From: Vicinamibacterales bacterium
Lineage (GTDB): Bacteria > Acidobacteriota > Vicinamibacteria > Vicinamibacterales > CAVVIG01
NCBI GenBank assembly: GCA_025450765.1
Contig: JANWLS010000124.1
Location: forward strand, 1-32,245
DNA length: 32,245 bases
Direction of reading: 5' to 3'
Part shown: piece by piece, positions 7,660-16,264 of the stretch
Layout: each line of letters opens with the position of its first letter
How positions within the stretch are numbered: position 1 is the stretch's first letter
Made by a program: the position numbers and the translations under genes
The notes under the pieces: model-generated
The model's database searches: none
What the model was told of the DNA's origin: nothing
Seen by the model: the letters and a program-made list of their open reading frames with translations, nothing else

Positions 7660-9768
7660 TCACTCGCCCGACATTTCTTTTCCGTCCCAGACGCGGATCC
7701 GCGTAATCACATCCCACGGTTCGATCTTCGAGACCACGTCCAGACCGGAGACGACGCGGCCGACCACGGTATAGCCGGCGTCGAGGCGCGGCTGCGGCGA
7801 CGTCGTGATGAAGAACTGACTGCCGCCCGTATCGCGCCAGTCGAGCGCGATGCCCACGGTGCCCGGTGCGTACATCCGCTCGTTCAGCTCATCACGAATC
7901 GTGAACCCCGGACCGCCGTCGCCGTCGCCGCGCGGGTCGCCATCCTGCACGACGAAATCCGGCACCACCCGATGAACGGGCACGTGATCGAAGAACCCGC
8001 GCCGGGCGAGCTGCATCAGCGTCTCGCTGGTGATCGGCGCATCAATCACCGCCAGCTCGACGACGATGGTCCCTTTCGCGGTATCGATGAAGAGCTCGGG
8101 CGAGACGGTCGGCGCGACGAGCGAGGGCTCCTGGTAATAGGAATCGGGATGGGTGGTCGGCGCCGGACGAATCGTCTGCCCCGCGTGCGTGGCCGGATCG
8201 ATCGCCTTGAGCAGGTCGGCCGCTTTCACGCGCACCGCCCAATCCGGATCGGCGAGCGCCTTCGTGAGCGTCGGCTGCGCCGCCGAGCCGCCGTATCCGG
8301 AGAGCGCCTGGAGCGCCGCGGCGCGCGCGACGTAGGTTGAATCCTTGAGCCCCCGCGCGTAGGCCTCTTCGAGCGCCGGAGCGGCGTCGGCCGGCTTCAC
8401 ATCCCCCAGGTCCTGTGCCGCCGCCTTGCGGATGAACGGATCGGAGCTCTTCAGCTTCTCCAGCAGGAGCGGCTCGATGTCCGGTGCGCGCAGCTTCGTC
8501 AGCGCGGCGAGCACCGCCGGCACGACGCGGCTGTCCGGATCGTCGAGCATCTGGTGGAGCCGCGTCCCGACCTGATCGAGCGGGAACCGCGTCAGCGTCC
8601 CGGCGAGCGCGGCGCGCACGCTCCAATGCGGGTCGGGATCGAGTCCGGAGAGGATCAGCAGGAAATCCTGCGGGTTCACCTGAGCCACCGCCTCGATGGC
8701 GGCTGCGCGGATGGCCGGCGACGGATCGGACACGAGGTCGAGCAGGCGATCCGCCGTCCCCGGTGCATGCAATGCGCCGAGCGCCTCCACGGCTTCGATC
8801 CGGAGGCCGTGCGGCGTGTGGGGCGCGAGCAGCGGCAGCAGCACCGGAACCGCACGCGCGTCGCCGATCTCGCCGAGCGATCGGACGGCTTCCAGCGCGG
8901 GCGGCAGGCTGCGATCCGCCGCTTTCACCATCGCGATCAGCACATCGACCGCCTGCTTGTCGCGAAGCGCACCGAGCCCGCGCGCGCTGAACGCCGGCGT
9001 CCACGTGCCCCGGGCCTGCGCCAGTGTCAGCAGCGCCGGCGCCGCGCGTCGATCGTTCAACCACTGGAGCGCGTAGGCGACGGGCCACCAGCTGACGCGC
9101 GGCTGCCCGCCTTGATCGAGCACCGCCGATGCCATCGCGTCCCACGCGTGCAGGCGCGCCAACGCGGAGATGCCGAGGCGGAAGACGCCCGCGGCCGTGC
9201 CTCGATCCTCCCCCATGTCGTCGATGGGCGTGCTCGCCAGCGCACCGCTCTGCACGATGCCGGACACCAGCGCGCCGATCGGCGCGGCGCCCTGCTGGTC
9301 CCCGATGAGCCCGAGCGCTTCCGCCGCGCTCCCCTGGACGAGCCGCGATGAGTCTTTCAGCGCCTGCACGAGCGACCCCACGGCCGACCTGTCGCCAACC
9401 AGCCCGAGTGCAAAGGCGGCCATCTGCCGCACCTCGGGCTCAGGATCGGACAAGGCGCGTTCGAGCGGGGCCACGCCGTCGCCCAGGCGGACGCGCCCGA
9501 TCGCGAGCGCCGCCCGCCGCCGGATGTGGGCGGCCGGATCGTGCAGGAGGGCGACCAGATCGGGGCCCGACGGCTGGCGCAGCATCCGCTGGTCTTCGAG
9601 CTGGAGAATCCAGCCCACTTTCTGCGCATCGGTGACGGGCGGCGCCGGCGCGACCGCCGGCCGTGGCGGCTTGCACGCGACGATCACCGCGCCTGCCAGC
9701 AGGCCGACGATGGTCGCCACGAAGGTTGGGAACGCGCGTGTCGCGCGACGTGGACGTGGTGCAGTCAT
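7660..9768 (-). CDS. HEAT-repeat lipoprotein with C-terminal cyclophilin domain
   Basis: The 702-residue product joins a long HEAT-repeat solenoid (about residues 55-520) to a peptidyl-prolyl cis-trans isomerase domain (about 556-702). The N-terminus carries a membrane signal ending in the lipobox-like IVAC at Cys32, so it is probably a lipid-anchored envelope protein. The solenoid shows repeated AAHIRRRAALAIGRV- and EPEVRQMAAFALGLV-type helices. The cyclophilin part keeps HRVVPDFVVQDGDP (Arg about 600) and GGSQFFIT (Gln about 651), so it may be active, although the family Trp for cyclosporin is not obvious. The start is ATG 9768, overlapping the stop of the upstream gene as ATGA; the much longer in-frame extension overlaps that gene and is rejected. 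It may be an envelope folding factor that selects clients through the solenoid (inference). Confidence 0.85.
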   Translation of the reverse strand: MTAPRPRRATRAFPTFVATIVGLLAGAVIVACKPPRPAVAPAPPVTDAQKVGWILQLEDQRMLRQPSGPDLVALLHDPAAHIRRRAALAIGRVRLGDGVAPLERALSDPEPEVRQMAAFALGLVGDRSAVGSLVQALKDSSRLVQGSAAEALGLIGDQQGAAPIGALVSGIVQSGALASTPIDDMGEDRGTAAGVFRLGISALARLHAWDAMASAVLDQGGQPRVSWWPVAYALQWLNDRRAAPALLTLAQARGTWTPAFSARGLGALRDKQAVDVLIAMVKAADRSLPPALEAVRSLGEIGDARAVPVLLPLLAPHTPHGLRIEAVEALGALHAPGTADRLLDLVSDPSPAIRAAAIEAVAQVNPQDFLLILSGLDPDPHWSVRAALAGTLTRFPLDQVGTRLHQMLDDPDSRVVPAVLAALTKLRAPDIEPLLLEKLKSSDPFIRKAAAQDLGDVKPADAAPALEEAYARGLKDSTYVARAAALQALSGYGGSAAQPTLTKALADPDWAVRVKAADLLKAIDPATHAGQTIRPAPTTHPDSYYQEPSLVAPTVSPELFIDTAKGTIVVELAVIDAPITSETLMQLARRGFFDHVPVHRVVPDFVVQDGDPRGDGDGGPGFTIRDELNERMYAPGTVGIALDWRDTGGSQFFITTSPQPRLDAGYTVVGRVVSGLDVVSKIEPWDVITRIRVWDGKEMSGE

Positions 9769-10922
9769 GGCGCCGGCTCGGTTGCCCGCGAGGAAACGAC
9801 CGCACCGGCTGCCGTATCGCACACGAGCAATCGTTCGGTCGCCTGCTCCACCCGCTCGGGCACAATCGTGACACCAATCCCCGGGCCTTCGCCGGGAACG
9901 GCGATCGTGCCGTCGCTCCGTACCTCGATCGGGGGCTCGATCAGATCCGGCACGTAATACCGACGGCTCGCCGCCACGTCGCCGGGCAGCGTGAAGTTGG
10001 GCAGGGTCGAAAGGTGAATGTTGTGGGCGCGCCCGATGCCGGACTCGAGCATGCCGCCGTGCCACACCGGAATGCCGTGGGCCGCGCACAGGTCGTGCAG
10101 CGCGATCGACTCGCGGAAGCCGCCCATCCGTCCGGGCTTGACGTTGATGATGCGGCAGGCGCGCATCGCGATCGCCTCTTCGGCGATGTGGACGCTCTTG
10201 ATCGATTCGTCGAGGCAGATGGGGGTGCGCAGCTGCGCCTGCAGCGCCGCGTGATCGCGCACGTCATCTTCGTCGAGCGGCTGCTCGATCATCATCAGGT
10301 CGAAGCCGTCCAGCGCCTTCAGGCGCGGGGCATCGCCCGGCACGTACGCCGCATTGGCGTCCACCATCAGGGGCACCGGGCCGAAGCGGCGCCGGATCAT
10401 CTCCACGGCTTCCCGGTCCCAGCCCGGCTTCACCTTGATCTTGATGCGGCGATAGCCCGCCGCGAGCTCCTTCTCGACACGCTCGGCGAGATCGTCGAGT
10501 GAGTCCTGGATGCCGATCGAGACACCCGAGGCGATCGGCTGTCCGTTTCCGCCGAGCACGCGCCACAGCGGCTCGCCCCGCAGCCTGGCGTAGAGATCCC
10601 AGGCCGCCATCTCGAGCCCGGCCTTGGCCATGTTGTGACCGCGGACATCGCTCAGCGCCGGATAGATTTCGCGTGGATGTGCGATCTCCAGGCCGAGCAC
10701 GCGGGGCACCAGGAAACGGCTGAGGATGTGCCAGGAAGTTTCGGTGGTCTCGGGACTGTAGAACGGCGTCTGATCGGCGACGCATTCGCCGTATCCGACG
10801 ACCCCGCCGGCCTCGGCCCGGACGAGCACGAACGTGCGATCGTAGGACCGGCCGAAGCTCGTTTCGAAGAACCGCACCAGGGGCAGACGAAGGAGCCGCA
10901 GCTCCACCCGCTCGATTTTCAC
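9765..10922 (-). CDS. menC: o-Succinylbenzoate synthase / N-acylamino-acid racemase (enolase superfamily)
   Basis: The 385-residue protein belongs to the MenC/NAAAR branch of the enolase superfamily. It has RIKIKVKPGWD (the catalytic KxK), VPLMVDANAAY, LMMIEQPL and CLDESI (three metal ligands), NVKPGRMGG (second catalytic Lys) and the branch-specific WHGGMLESGIGRAHN. MenC members dehydrate SHCHC to o-succinylbenzoate in menaquinone synthesis, but close relatives racemise N-acylamino acids. No other men gene lies nearby, so the substrate is open. The start chosen is GTG 10922, where homology begins at KIERVEL. An extended -10 (TGCTATCAT, with TATCAT at 10938-10933) lies 10 nt upstream with no ribosome site, as for a nearly leaderless mRNA. 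Confidence 0.85.
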   Translation of the reverse strand: MKIERVELRLLRLPLVRFFETSFGRSYDRTFVLVRAEAGGVVGYGECVADQTPFYSPETTETSWHILSRFLVPRVLGLEIAHPREIYPALSDVRGHNMAKAGLEMAAWDLYARLRGEPLWRVLGGNGQPIASGVSIGIQDSLDDLAERVEKELAAGYRRIKIKVKPGWDREAVEMIRRRFGPVPLMVDANAAYVPGDAPRLKALDGFDLMMIEQPLDEDDVRDHAALQAQLRTPICLDESIKSVHIAEEAIAMRACRIINVKPGRMGGFRESIALHDLCAAHGIPVWHGGMLESGIGRAHNIHLSTLPNFTLPGDVAASRRYYVPDLIEPPIEVRSDGTIAVPGEGPGIGVTIVPERVEQATERLLVCDTAAGAVVSSRATEPAP

Positions 10923-10932
10923 GGCGCTCGCG

Positions 10933-10938
10933 ATGATA
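10933..10938 (-). promoter_or_regulatory. -10 box of the menC-like gene
   Basis: Read on the minus strand this is TATCAT preceded by TGC, an extended -10. The GTG start at 10922 is 10 nt away, leaving a leader of only a few bases. It is half of a divergent promoter pair in a 67-bp gap. Confidence 0.55.
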
Positions 10939-10974
10939 GCATGCCGGCTTGCCGCCGAACGGCCGAGCTCAAGG

Positions 10975-10980
10975 TATACT
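10975..10980 (+). promoter_or_regulatory. -10 box of the deoxynucleoside kinase gene
   Basis: TATACT matches five of six bases of the -10 consensus and ends 9 nt before the GTG start at 10990. No Shine-Dalgarno fits between, so the transcript would be leaderless or nearly so. No strong -35 is seen at the normal distance (TTGCCG is 20 nt upstream). Confidence 0.55.
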
Positions 10981-10989
10981 GCGCGGATT

Positions 10990-11631
10990 GTGGAGCTCAG
11001 GCACCTCGCGATCGAAGGTCCGATCGGCGTTGGCAAGTCGGCGCTCGCCGAACGCCTGGCGTCGCGCCTCGACGCCGCACTCGTGCGCGAGGACGCCGAC
11101 AACCCCTTCCTGACCGATTTCTACGGCGCGCGGCCCGGCGCCGCGCTCCAGGCCCAGCTCTTTTATCTGCTCAATCGCCATCGCCAGCTCACCGCGCTGC
11201 GACAGACCGATCTCTTCAGCCAGTCGACGGTCTGCGATTACGTCTTCGAGAAGGATCGGATTTACGCGTACTTGAACCTGGACGACAACGAGCTCTTCAT
11301 CTATCAACGGCTGTACGATCTCCTGTCGCCCGACGTGCCGGCGCCCGATCTCGTCGTCTATTTGCAGGCGCCGAAAGAAGTCCTGCTGCGCAGGCTCAAA
11401 GGGCGATCAAACGATCCCGAGCTCGACGCCGTGCGCCCGAGCCCGGAATACCTGCGCGAGCTGAACGAGGCGTATCAGCACTTCTTCTTTCACTACTCCG
11501 CCACACCGCTGCTCGTCGTCGAAACCTCCCAGTTCTCGCCGGCTGCCGACGACCAGGCCCTCGATGATCTCGTCCGCCAAATCCAGTCGATGGGCGCCGG
11601 GACGCGCTACTACGTGCCAAGACATTCCTGA
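10990..11631 (+). CDS. Deoxynucleoside kinase
   Basis: This 213-residue enzyme should phosphorylate deoxyribonucleosides (probably deoxyadenosine/deoxyguanosine) for nucleotide salvage. It opens with the P-loop EGPIGVGKSALAERLA. It then has the substrate-site region around NPFLTDFY, the DYVFEKDRIYA block of the dNK family (the DR of the ERS/DR-type motif), and the LID-like LLRRLKGRSNDPE. The start is GTG 10990, where homology begins (VELRHLAIEGPIG). An ATG at 10933 would add an Arg/Ser-rich tail lying across the promoter region and is rejected. accD starts 26 nt after its stop but has its own -10-like box. Confidence 0.88.
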   Translation: MELRHLAIEGPIGVGKSALAERLASRLDAALVREDADNPFLTDFYGARPGAALQAQLFYLLNRHRQLTALRQTDLFSQSTVCDYVFEKDRIYAYLNLDDNELFIYQRLYDLLSPDVPAPDLVVYLQAPKEVLLRRLKGRSNDPELDAVRPSPEYLRELNEAYQHFFFHYSATPLLVVETSQFSPAADDQALDDLVRQIQSMGAGTRYYVPRHS

Positions 11632-11641
11632 CCAGGCTCTG

Positions 11642-11650
11642 TGGTAAAGT
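11642..11650 (+). promoter_or_regulatory. Extended -10 just before accD
   Basis: TGGTAAAGT fits an extended -10 (TG, one base, TAAAGT at 11645-11650). Only 7 nt separate it from the accD ATG at 11658, so transcription from here would start at or beside the start codon. There is no ribosome site between it and the ATG. Confidence 0.5.
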
Positions 11651-11657
11651 CCGGCTT

Positions 11658-12572
11658 ATGGCCTGGTTCAAGAAGACCCGGACACCGTTTGCCCCGAGCG
11701 ACAAGTCGAGTCGCGTCCCGGAAGGGCTGTGGGTGAAGTGCCCCGGCTGCTCGCAGGCCATCTATAACAAGGATCTCGCCGCCGGCGCGAACGTCTGTCC
11801 GAAGTGCCGCCATCACTTCCGCCTTTCGGCAGCCGAGCGGCTCAAGAGCCTCTTCGACGATGAGAACTGGGACGAGCTGGATGGGGACCTGGTCTCCACG
11901 GACCCGCTCCACTTCACCGACACCAAGCCCTACCGCGAGCGCCTCGAAAAGACGATGGCCGGCAGCGGCCTGAAGGACGCCGTCCGCACGGCGCGCGGCC
12001 GCATCGATGGGATCGAGACCGTCGTCGCCGCGATGGAGTACGCCTTCATCGGCGGCAGCATGGGCGTGGTGGTGGGCGAGAAGATCACGCGGGCCATCGA
12101 GCGGGCGATCGTCGATCGCCTGCCGGTGGTCATCGTCTGCTGCTCGGGCGGCGCGCGGATGATGGAAGGCACGCTGTCGCTGATGCAGATGGCGAAGATC
12201 AGCGCGGCGCTCGCGCGGCTCGACCGCGCGCGCCTGCCGTACATCGCGGTACTCACCGACCCGACGACCGGCGGCGTGACGGCGAGCTTCGCGATGCTCG
12301 GCGACCTGAACATCGCCGAGCCGAAGGCGCTCATCGGCTTTGCCGGTCCGCGCGTGATCGAGCAGACCATCCGCCAGAAGCTGCCCGACGGCTTTCAGCG
12401 CAGCGAGTTCCTGCTCGAGCATGGCTTCGTCGATCTGGTCACCGACCGGCGCGACATGAAGCCGACGCTATCGCGCGCGCTGCGCTTCATGGGTGCCGTC
12501 CCGAAGCCGGTCGCCGCCGCCGCGCCGCCGGTGCCCGCCGCCGAACCGGCTCCCGCCGTTTCGAATTCCTGA
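11658..12572 (+). CDS. accD: Acetyl-CoA carboxylase carboxyltransferase subunit beta
   Basis: AccD with AccA moves CO2 from carboxybiotin to acetyl-CoA, making malonyl-CoA for fatty acid synthesis. The 304-residue product has the N-terminal zinc ribbon (CPGC at about 30-33, CPKC at about 49-52), then the crotonase-like carboxyltransferase domain with GSMGVVVGEKITRAIE, CCSGGARMMEGTLSLMQMAK (oxyanion loop), TDPTTGGVTASFAMLGD and FAGPRVIEQTI. A Pro/Ala-rich tail of about 25 residues ends the protein and is probably flexible. folC follows after 26 nt, the frequent accD-folC arrangement. Confidence 0.97.
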   Translation: MAWFKKTRTPFAPSDKSSRVPEGLWVKCPGCSQAIYNKDLAAGANVCPKCRHHFRLSAAERLKSLFDDENWDELDGDLVSTDPLHFTDTKPYRERLEKTMAGSGLKDAVRTARGRIDGIETVVAAMEYAFIGGSMGVVVGEKITRAIERAIVDRLPVVIVCCSGGARMMEGTLSLMQMAKISAALARLDRARLPYIAVLTDPTTGGVTASFAMLGDLNIAEPKALIGFAGPRVIEQTIRQKLPDGFQRSEFLLEHGFVDLVTDRRDMKPTLSRALRFMGAVPKPVAAAAPPVPAAEPAPAVSNS

Positions 12573-12598
12573 GGCGGCCAGGCGCCGCAATCACCCGC

Positions 12599-13876
12599 AT
12601 GGATCCGCTCGAGGAGCTTTTTTCACTCGAACAATTCGGGATCAAGTTCGGTCTCGAGAACATGCGCGCGATCTGCGCAAGCCTCGGACATCCCGAGCGC
12701 GCCTGGCGCAGCGTGATCATCGCCGGCACGAATGGCAAGGGCTCGGTTGCGGCCTTTGTCGAGACCGCGCTCCGTGCGGCCGGTTTCCGCACCGGCCGCT
12801 ACACGTCGCCGCATCTCGTCTCACTCGAAGAACGCTTCGGGATCGACGGACGGCCGGTCGCGACGGCCCGGATGCGGGAGGCCGTGGCCATCGTGCTCCG
12901 GCATGTCGCCTCGCTGCGCGCGACCGGCGTCCTGGACGTGCAGCCGACATTCTTCGAAGCGACCACGGCCGTGGCGTTCGAGCTGTTCCGGCACGCGGCG
13001 GTCGACGTCGCCGTGCTCGAGGTCGGGATGGGCGGGCGGCTCGACGCCACCAACGTCGCGGAGCCGATCGCCGGGGCCATCACCACGATCGATTTCGATC
13101 ACGAGCGCTACCTCGGATCAACGCTGGCCGCCATCGCCTTCGAAAAGGCCGGCGTCATCAAGCCGGGCATGACGGTGATCGTCGGCGAACGGAAGCCGGA
13201 ACCCGTCGACGTGATCGCGCGCGCGTGCCGCGAGCGCAGCGCGACGTTTGTGGCCGCGGCCGATGGCGTGCGCGCATCGACGGGTTCCGGTGGCGAACGC
13301 ACGCGCCTGACGCTCCGGACACCTGCGGACGAGTACGGCACGATCACACTGGGGCTGCTCGGTGCGCACCAAGTCGATAACGCCATCGTCGCCGTGCGGC
13401 TGCTGGAGGCACTTCGGGAGCAGGGCCTGGACATCCCGCGCGCGGCGATCGTGACAGGGCTGGAGGAGGCGCGGTGGCCAGGTCGCCTCGAATGGCGCCG
13501 CCTGCCGGAGGGGCGGGTGCTGCTGGATGCGGCGCACAACCCCGCAGGTGCCGTCGCGCTGGCCGGCTATCTGCGGCAGGCACGGCCGGCCGGGCTGCCG
13601 CTGGTGTTCGGCGCGATGAAGGACAAGGCGATCGCCCCGATGCTCGACGCGCTCCTGCCCTGCGCCACCAGGCTCATCGCGACACAGCCGACGAATCGGC
13701 GCGCGGCGGACCCGGCCGACGTCGCGGCCCTCGCGCGGCGCATCCGCCCCGCAGTACCCGTCAGCGTGGTGCCGGAGCCGGCAGCTGCCGTCCGCGAAGC
13801 CTTCTCCGGCGCCGGCGAGGCCTGCGTCGCAGGCTCCATTTTCCTCCTGGGCGATGTGATCAGCGCGCTCGAATAA
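12599..13876 (+). CDS. folC: Bifunctional folylpolyglutamate / dihydrofolate synthase
   Basis: FolC adds glutamate to dihydropteroate and to reduced folates. The 425-residue Mur-ligase-type protein has the P-loop IIAGTNGKGSVAAFVETAL, YTSPHLVSLEERFGIDG, the metal/substrate block FFEATTAVAFELF, VLEVGMGGRLDATNV, the KAGVIKPG segment with the Lys region, GAHQVDNAIVA, WPGRLEW and DAAHNPAGA in the C-terminal domain. Length and motif order are normal. It is co-oriented with accD upstream and lptD downstream (58-nt gap). Confidence 0.95.
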   Translation: MDPLEELFSLEQFGIKFGLENMRAICASLGHPERAWRSVIIAGTNGKGSVAAFVETALRAAGFRTGRYTSPHLVSLEERFGIDGRPVATARMREAVAIVLRHVASLRATGVLDVQPTFFEATTAVAFELFRHAAVDVAVLEVGMGGRLDATNVAEPIAGAITTIDFDHERYLGSTLAAIAFEKAGVIKPGMTVIVGERKPEPVDVIARACRERSATFVAAADGVRASTGSGGERTRLTLRTPADEYGTITLGLLGAHQVDNAIVAVRLLEALREQGLDIPRAAIVTGLEEARWPGRLEWRRLPEGRVLLDAAHNPAGAVALAGYLRQARPAGLPLVFGAMKDKAIAPMLDALLPCATRLIATQPTNRRAADPADVAALARRIRPAVPVSVVPEPAAAVREAFSGAGEACVAGSIFLLGDVISALE

Positions 13877-13934
13877 TGCTATTCTTCGAAAGCTTCGCGC
13901 GCCTGCCTCTTTCGAGTGTTGCCCGGCTTCCTTG

Positions 13935-16244
13935 ATGAAGCGTCTGCTGCTGTTGATCCTCTGTGCGGGCCTGCTCGGCCCGATGGCCCCGGCGCGCGCG
14001 TCGGCGCAGCAGGGCCCTCCCGGGTTCGATCGCTCCGCGAGCAACACGCGTGAACGGATCGGCGAGAACCATTGGCGGCTGACCGGCGCCGTGGAGCTCG
14101 ATCGGCTCGACATGCGGATCTTCGCGGCCCAGGTCGACATCTATACCGACACGCACAAGGCCGACGCCGTCGGCAACGTCCTGGTGACCCAGGGCGGCGA
14201 CCGCATCTCCGCGGACCGTGCCGTCATGGACACGACGACGCACCTGGGAACCTTCTACCACGCGACCGGCATCTCCACGCTCTCCGGGACAAGCGCCGTC
14301 AACATGTTCGGGACGCGCGACCCGGACGTGTACTTTTATGGCGACGTCATCGACAAAATCGGCCCCAAGAAATACAAGATCACGCATGGCGGCTTCACGA
14401 CGTGCGTGCAGCCGGAGCCGCGCTGGCAAATCATCGCCGGTACGGCCATCGTCAATATCGGCCACTACACGATCTTGCGCAATGCCGTCCTCGAAGTGAA
14501 AGGCGTGCCACTCCTGTACCTGCCGGTGATGTACTACCCGACGAAGAAGGACGACCGGGCCACCGGGTTCCTGATTCCGCAATACGGGATGTCGAGCATC
14601 AAGGGCCAGTCGATCAGCAACGCGTTCTTCTGGGCGATCAACCGAAGCCAGGATGCCACGGTGTACAACGACTGGTATTCGAAGACCGGCACGGGCGTCG
14701 GCTCGGAATACCGCTACAACTACGGCCAGAACTCCAACGGCAGCTTCCGCGCCTATCTGCTCAACCAGCACGAGGCGGAGTACCAGTCGTCGTCCGGGGT
14801 GACGACCATCCCCGGCCAGCGCAGCTACGAGATGCACGGCACACTCAACCAGGCGCTCTTCGCCGGGCTGCGTGCCCGCGCCAACGTCGATTACTTCTCG
14901 AGCCTCACGGCGCTCCAGACGTACAACACGAACATCTACAACTCCTCGCTGAACCAGCGGAACTACGGCGGGAACATCTCGGGCGCGTGGGGAGCCTACA
15001 ACCTCAACGCGACGATGAACCGCGCGGAGTACTTCTACGGGAGCCAGAGTTCGTCGGTGACGGGCGGGATGCCGACGATCGACTTCACGCGATCACCCCA
15101 GCGCATCGGGTCCACGCCGGTCTACGTCTCGGTCGCCAGCGAGTGGGCGAACCTGCTGCGGGAAGCGCAGGCGACGGGGACGCCGGTTCAGAATACCGGG
15201 CTCGATCGATTCGATCTCCTGCCGACCGTGCGTGTCCCGTTCACGAAGTGGCAGTTCTTCACGGTGAACTCCACCGTGTCGTGGCGCGACACCCAGTACA
15301 CCCGCAGCCTCGATCCGATCACGAGGCAGATTACCGACAGCGGGCTCTCGCGCCGCTACTGGGATTTCCAGGCACAGATGGTCGGCCCGGTGCTCGAGCG
15401 GATCTGGGACACGCCGGACAACGGCTTCGCGGACAAGTTCAAGCACTCGATTCAACCCTACCTCAACGTCGAGCGCGTCTCGTCGATCGACAACTTCAAC
15501 CAGATCGTGCAGCTCGATGGCGTCGACGCGGTCGTCGGCCCGGCGACGAACGTCTCCTACGGCGTGAACAGCCTGCTGTTCGCGAAGGTGAAGGGCGGCG
15601 GCGCCGTCAGTCAGGCGCGCGACATCCTCGATCTCGGCTTCGCGCAGTCGTACTACACGAACGCGTTGACCGCCCAGTACGACCAGCAGTACGAAACGAG
15701 CTTCACGGGCGCGCCGCCCAGTCACTTTTCGCCGATGGCCTTCTCGCTCCGCGCCGTCCCGACGACCAATTATTCCGCGACCGTCCGCGCCGAGCTCGAC
15801 AGCCAGTACCACGCCCTTCGGACGATTTCCGTGAACGGGAGCGCGGCCTTCGGGAGGCTGATCCAGACGACCATCGGCTGGAGTCATCGGGGCTATATTC
15901 CCGAGCTCAGCGGCTTCAACGACCCGACTCAGCTTGACAATTACGTGAACGGATCGATCACCGCGCACACGCACAGCAACCGATTCGGCGGCAGCTACAC
16001 GTCCAATTACGATATCCTCCGGGGGACGATGCTCCAGCTGCGCTTGAGCGGGTATTACACCGCGCAGTGCTGCGGGATCGTCGTCGACTACCAGACGTAC
16101 AATCTGACGGGGATCAACACGCTGCTGCCGATCGCGCAGGACCACCGGTTCAACATCTCGTTCACGCTGGCCGGGATTGGCACCTTCGGCAATTTCTTCG
16201 GCGCGCTGAGCGGCACGCCGGCCACGACGATGGCGCCGCGCTGA
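13935..16244 (+). CDS. lptD: LPS-assembly protein LptD
   Basis: LptD is the outer-membrane barrel that inserts lipopolysaccharide into the outer leaflet. The 769-residue product has a signal peptide ending at ASAQQ (about residue 25), an OstA/LptA-like N-terminal domain (about 45-150), the family block LYLPVMYYPTKKDDRATGFLIPQYG, and a long barrel full of aromatic-alternating strands. Cys157 and the adjacent Cys712-Cys713 pair sit where E. coli LptD has the cysteines of its inter-domain disulfides, which supports the call. The start is ATG 13935 (a TTG precedes it). It shows that the host makes an LPS-type outer membrane. No lptE-like gene is next to it. Confidence 0.88.
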   Translation: MKRLLLLILCAGLLGPMAPARASAQQGPPGFDRSASNTRERIGENHWRLTGAVELDRLDMRIFAAQVDIYTDTHKADAVGNVLVTQGGDRISADRAVMDTTTHLGTFYHATGISTLSGTSAVNMFGTRDPDVYFYGDVIDKIGPKKYKITHGGFTTCVQPEPRWQIIAGTAIVNIGHYTILRNAVLEVKGVPLLYLPVMYYPTKKDDRATGFLIPQYGMSSIKGQSISNAFFWAINRSQDATVYNDWYSKTGTGVGSEYRYNYGQNSNGSFRAYLLNQHEAEYQSSSGVTTIPGQRSYEMHGTLNQALFAGLRARANVDYFSSLTALQTYNTNIYNSSLNQRNYGGNISGAWGAYNLNATMNRAEYFYGSQSSSVTGGMPTIDFTRSPQRIGSTPVYVSVASEWANLLREAQATGTPVQNTGLDRFDLLPTVRVPFTKWQFFTVNSTVSWRDTQYTRSLDPITRQITDSGLSRRYWDFQAQMVGPVLERIWDTPDNGFADKFKHSIQPYLNVERVSSIDNFNQIVQLDGVDAVVGPATNVSYGVNSLLFAKVKGGGAVSQARDILDLGFAQSYYTNALTAQYDQQYETSFTGAPPSHFSPMAFSLRAVPTTNYSATVRAELDSQYHALRTISVNGSAAFGRLIQTTIGWSHRGYIPELSGFNDPTQLDNYVNGSITAHTHSNRFGGSYTSNYDILRGTMLQLRLSGYYTAQCCGIVVDYQTYNLTGINTLLPIAQDHRFNISFTLAGIGTFGNFFGALSGTPATTMAPR

Positions 16245-16264
16245 GCGCGGTCAGGGGGATCACC

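Noticed and set aside
9769-10089. In-frame N-terminal extension of the HEAT/cyclophilin protein
   Set aside because: It lies inside the menC-like gene, and the downstream ATG at 9768 gives a clean lipoprotein signal and ATGA coupling.
16067-16264. Upstream extension of rmlB into lptD
   Set aside because: It overlaps the end of lptD in another frame; the nucleotide-binding motif begins right after ATG 16265, which has a ribosome site.
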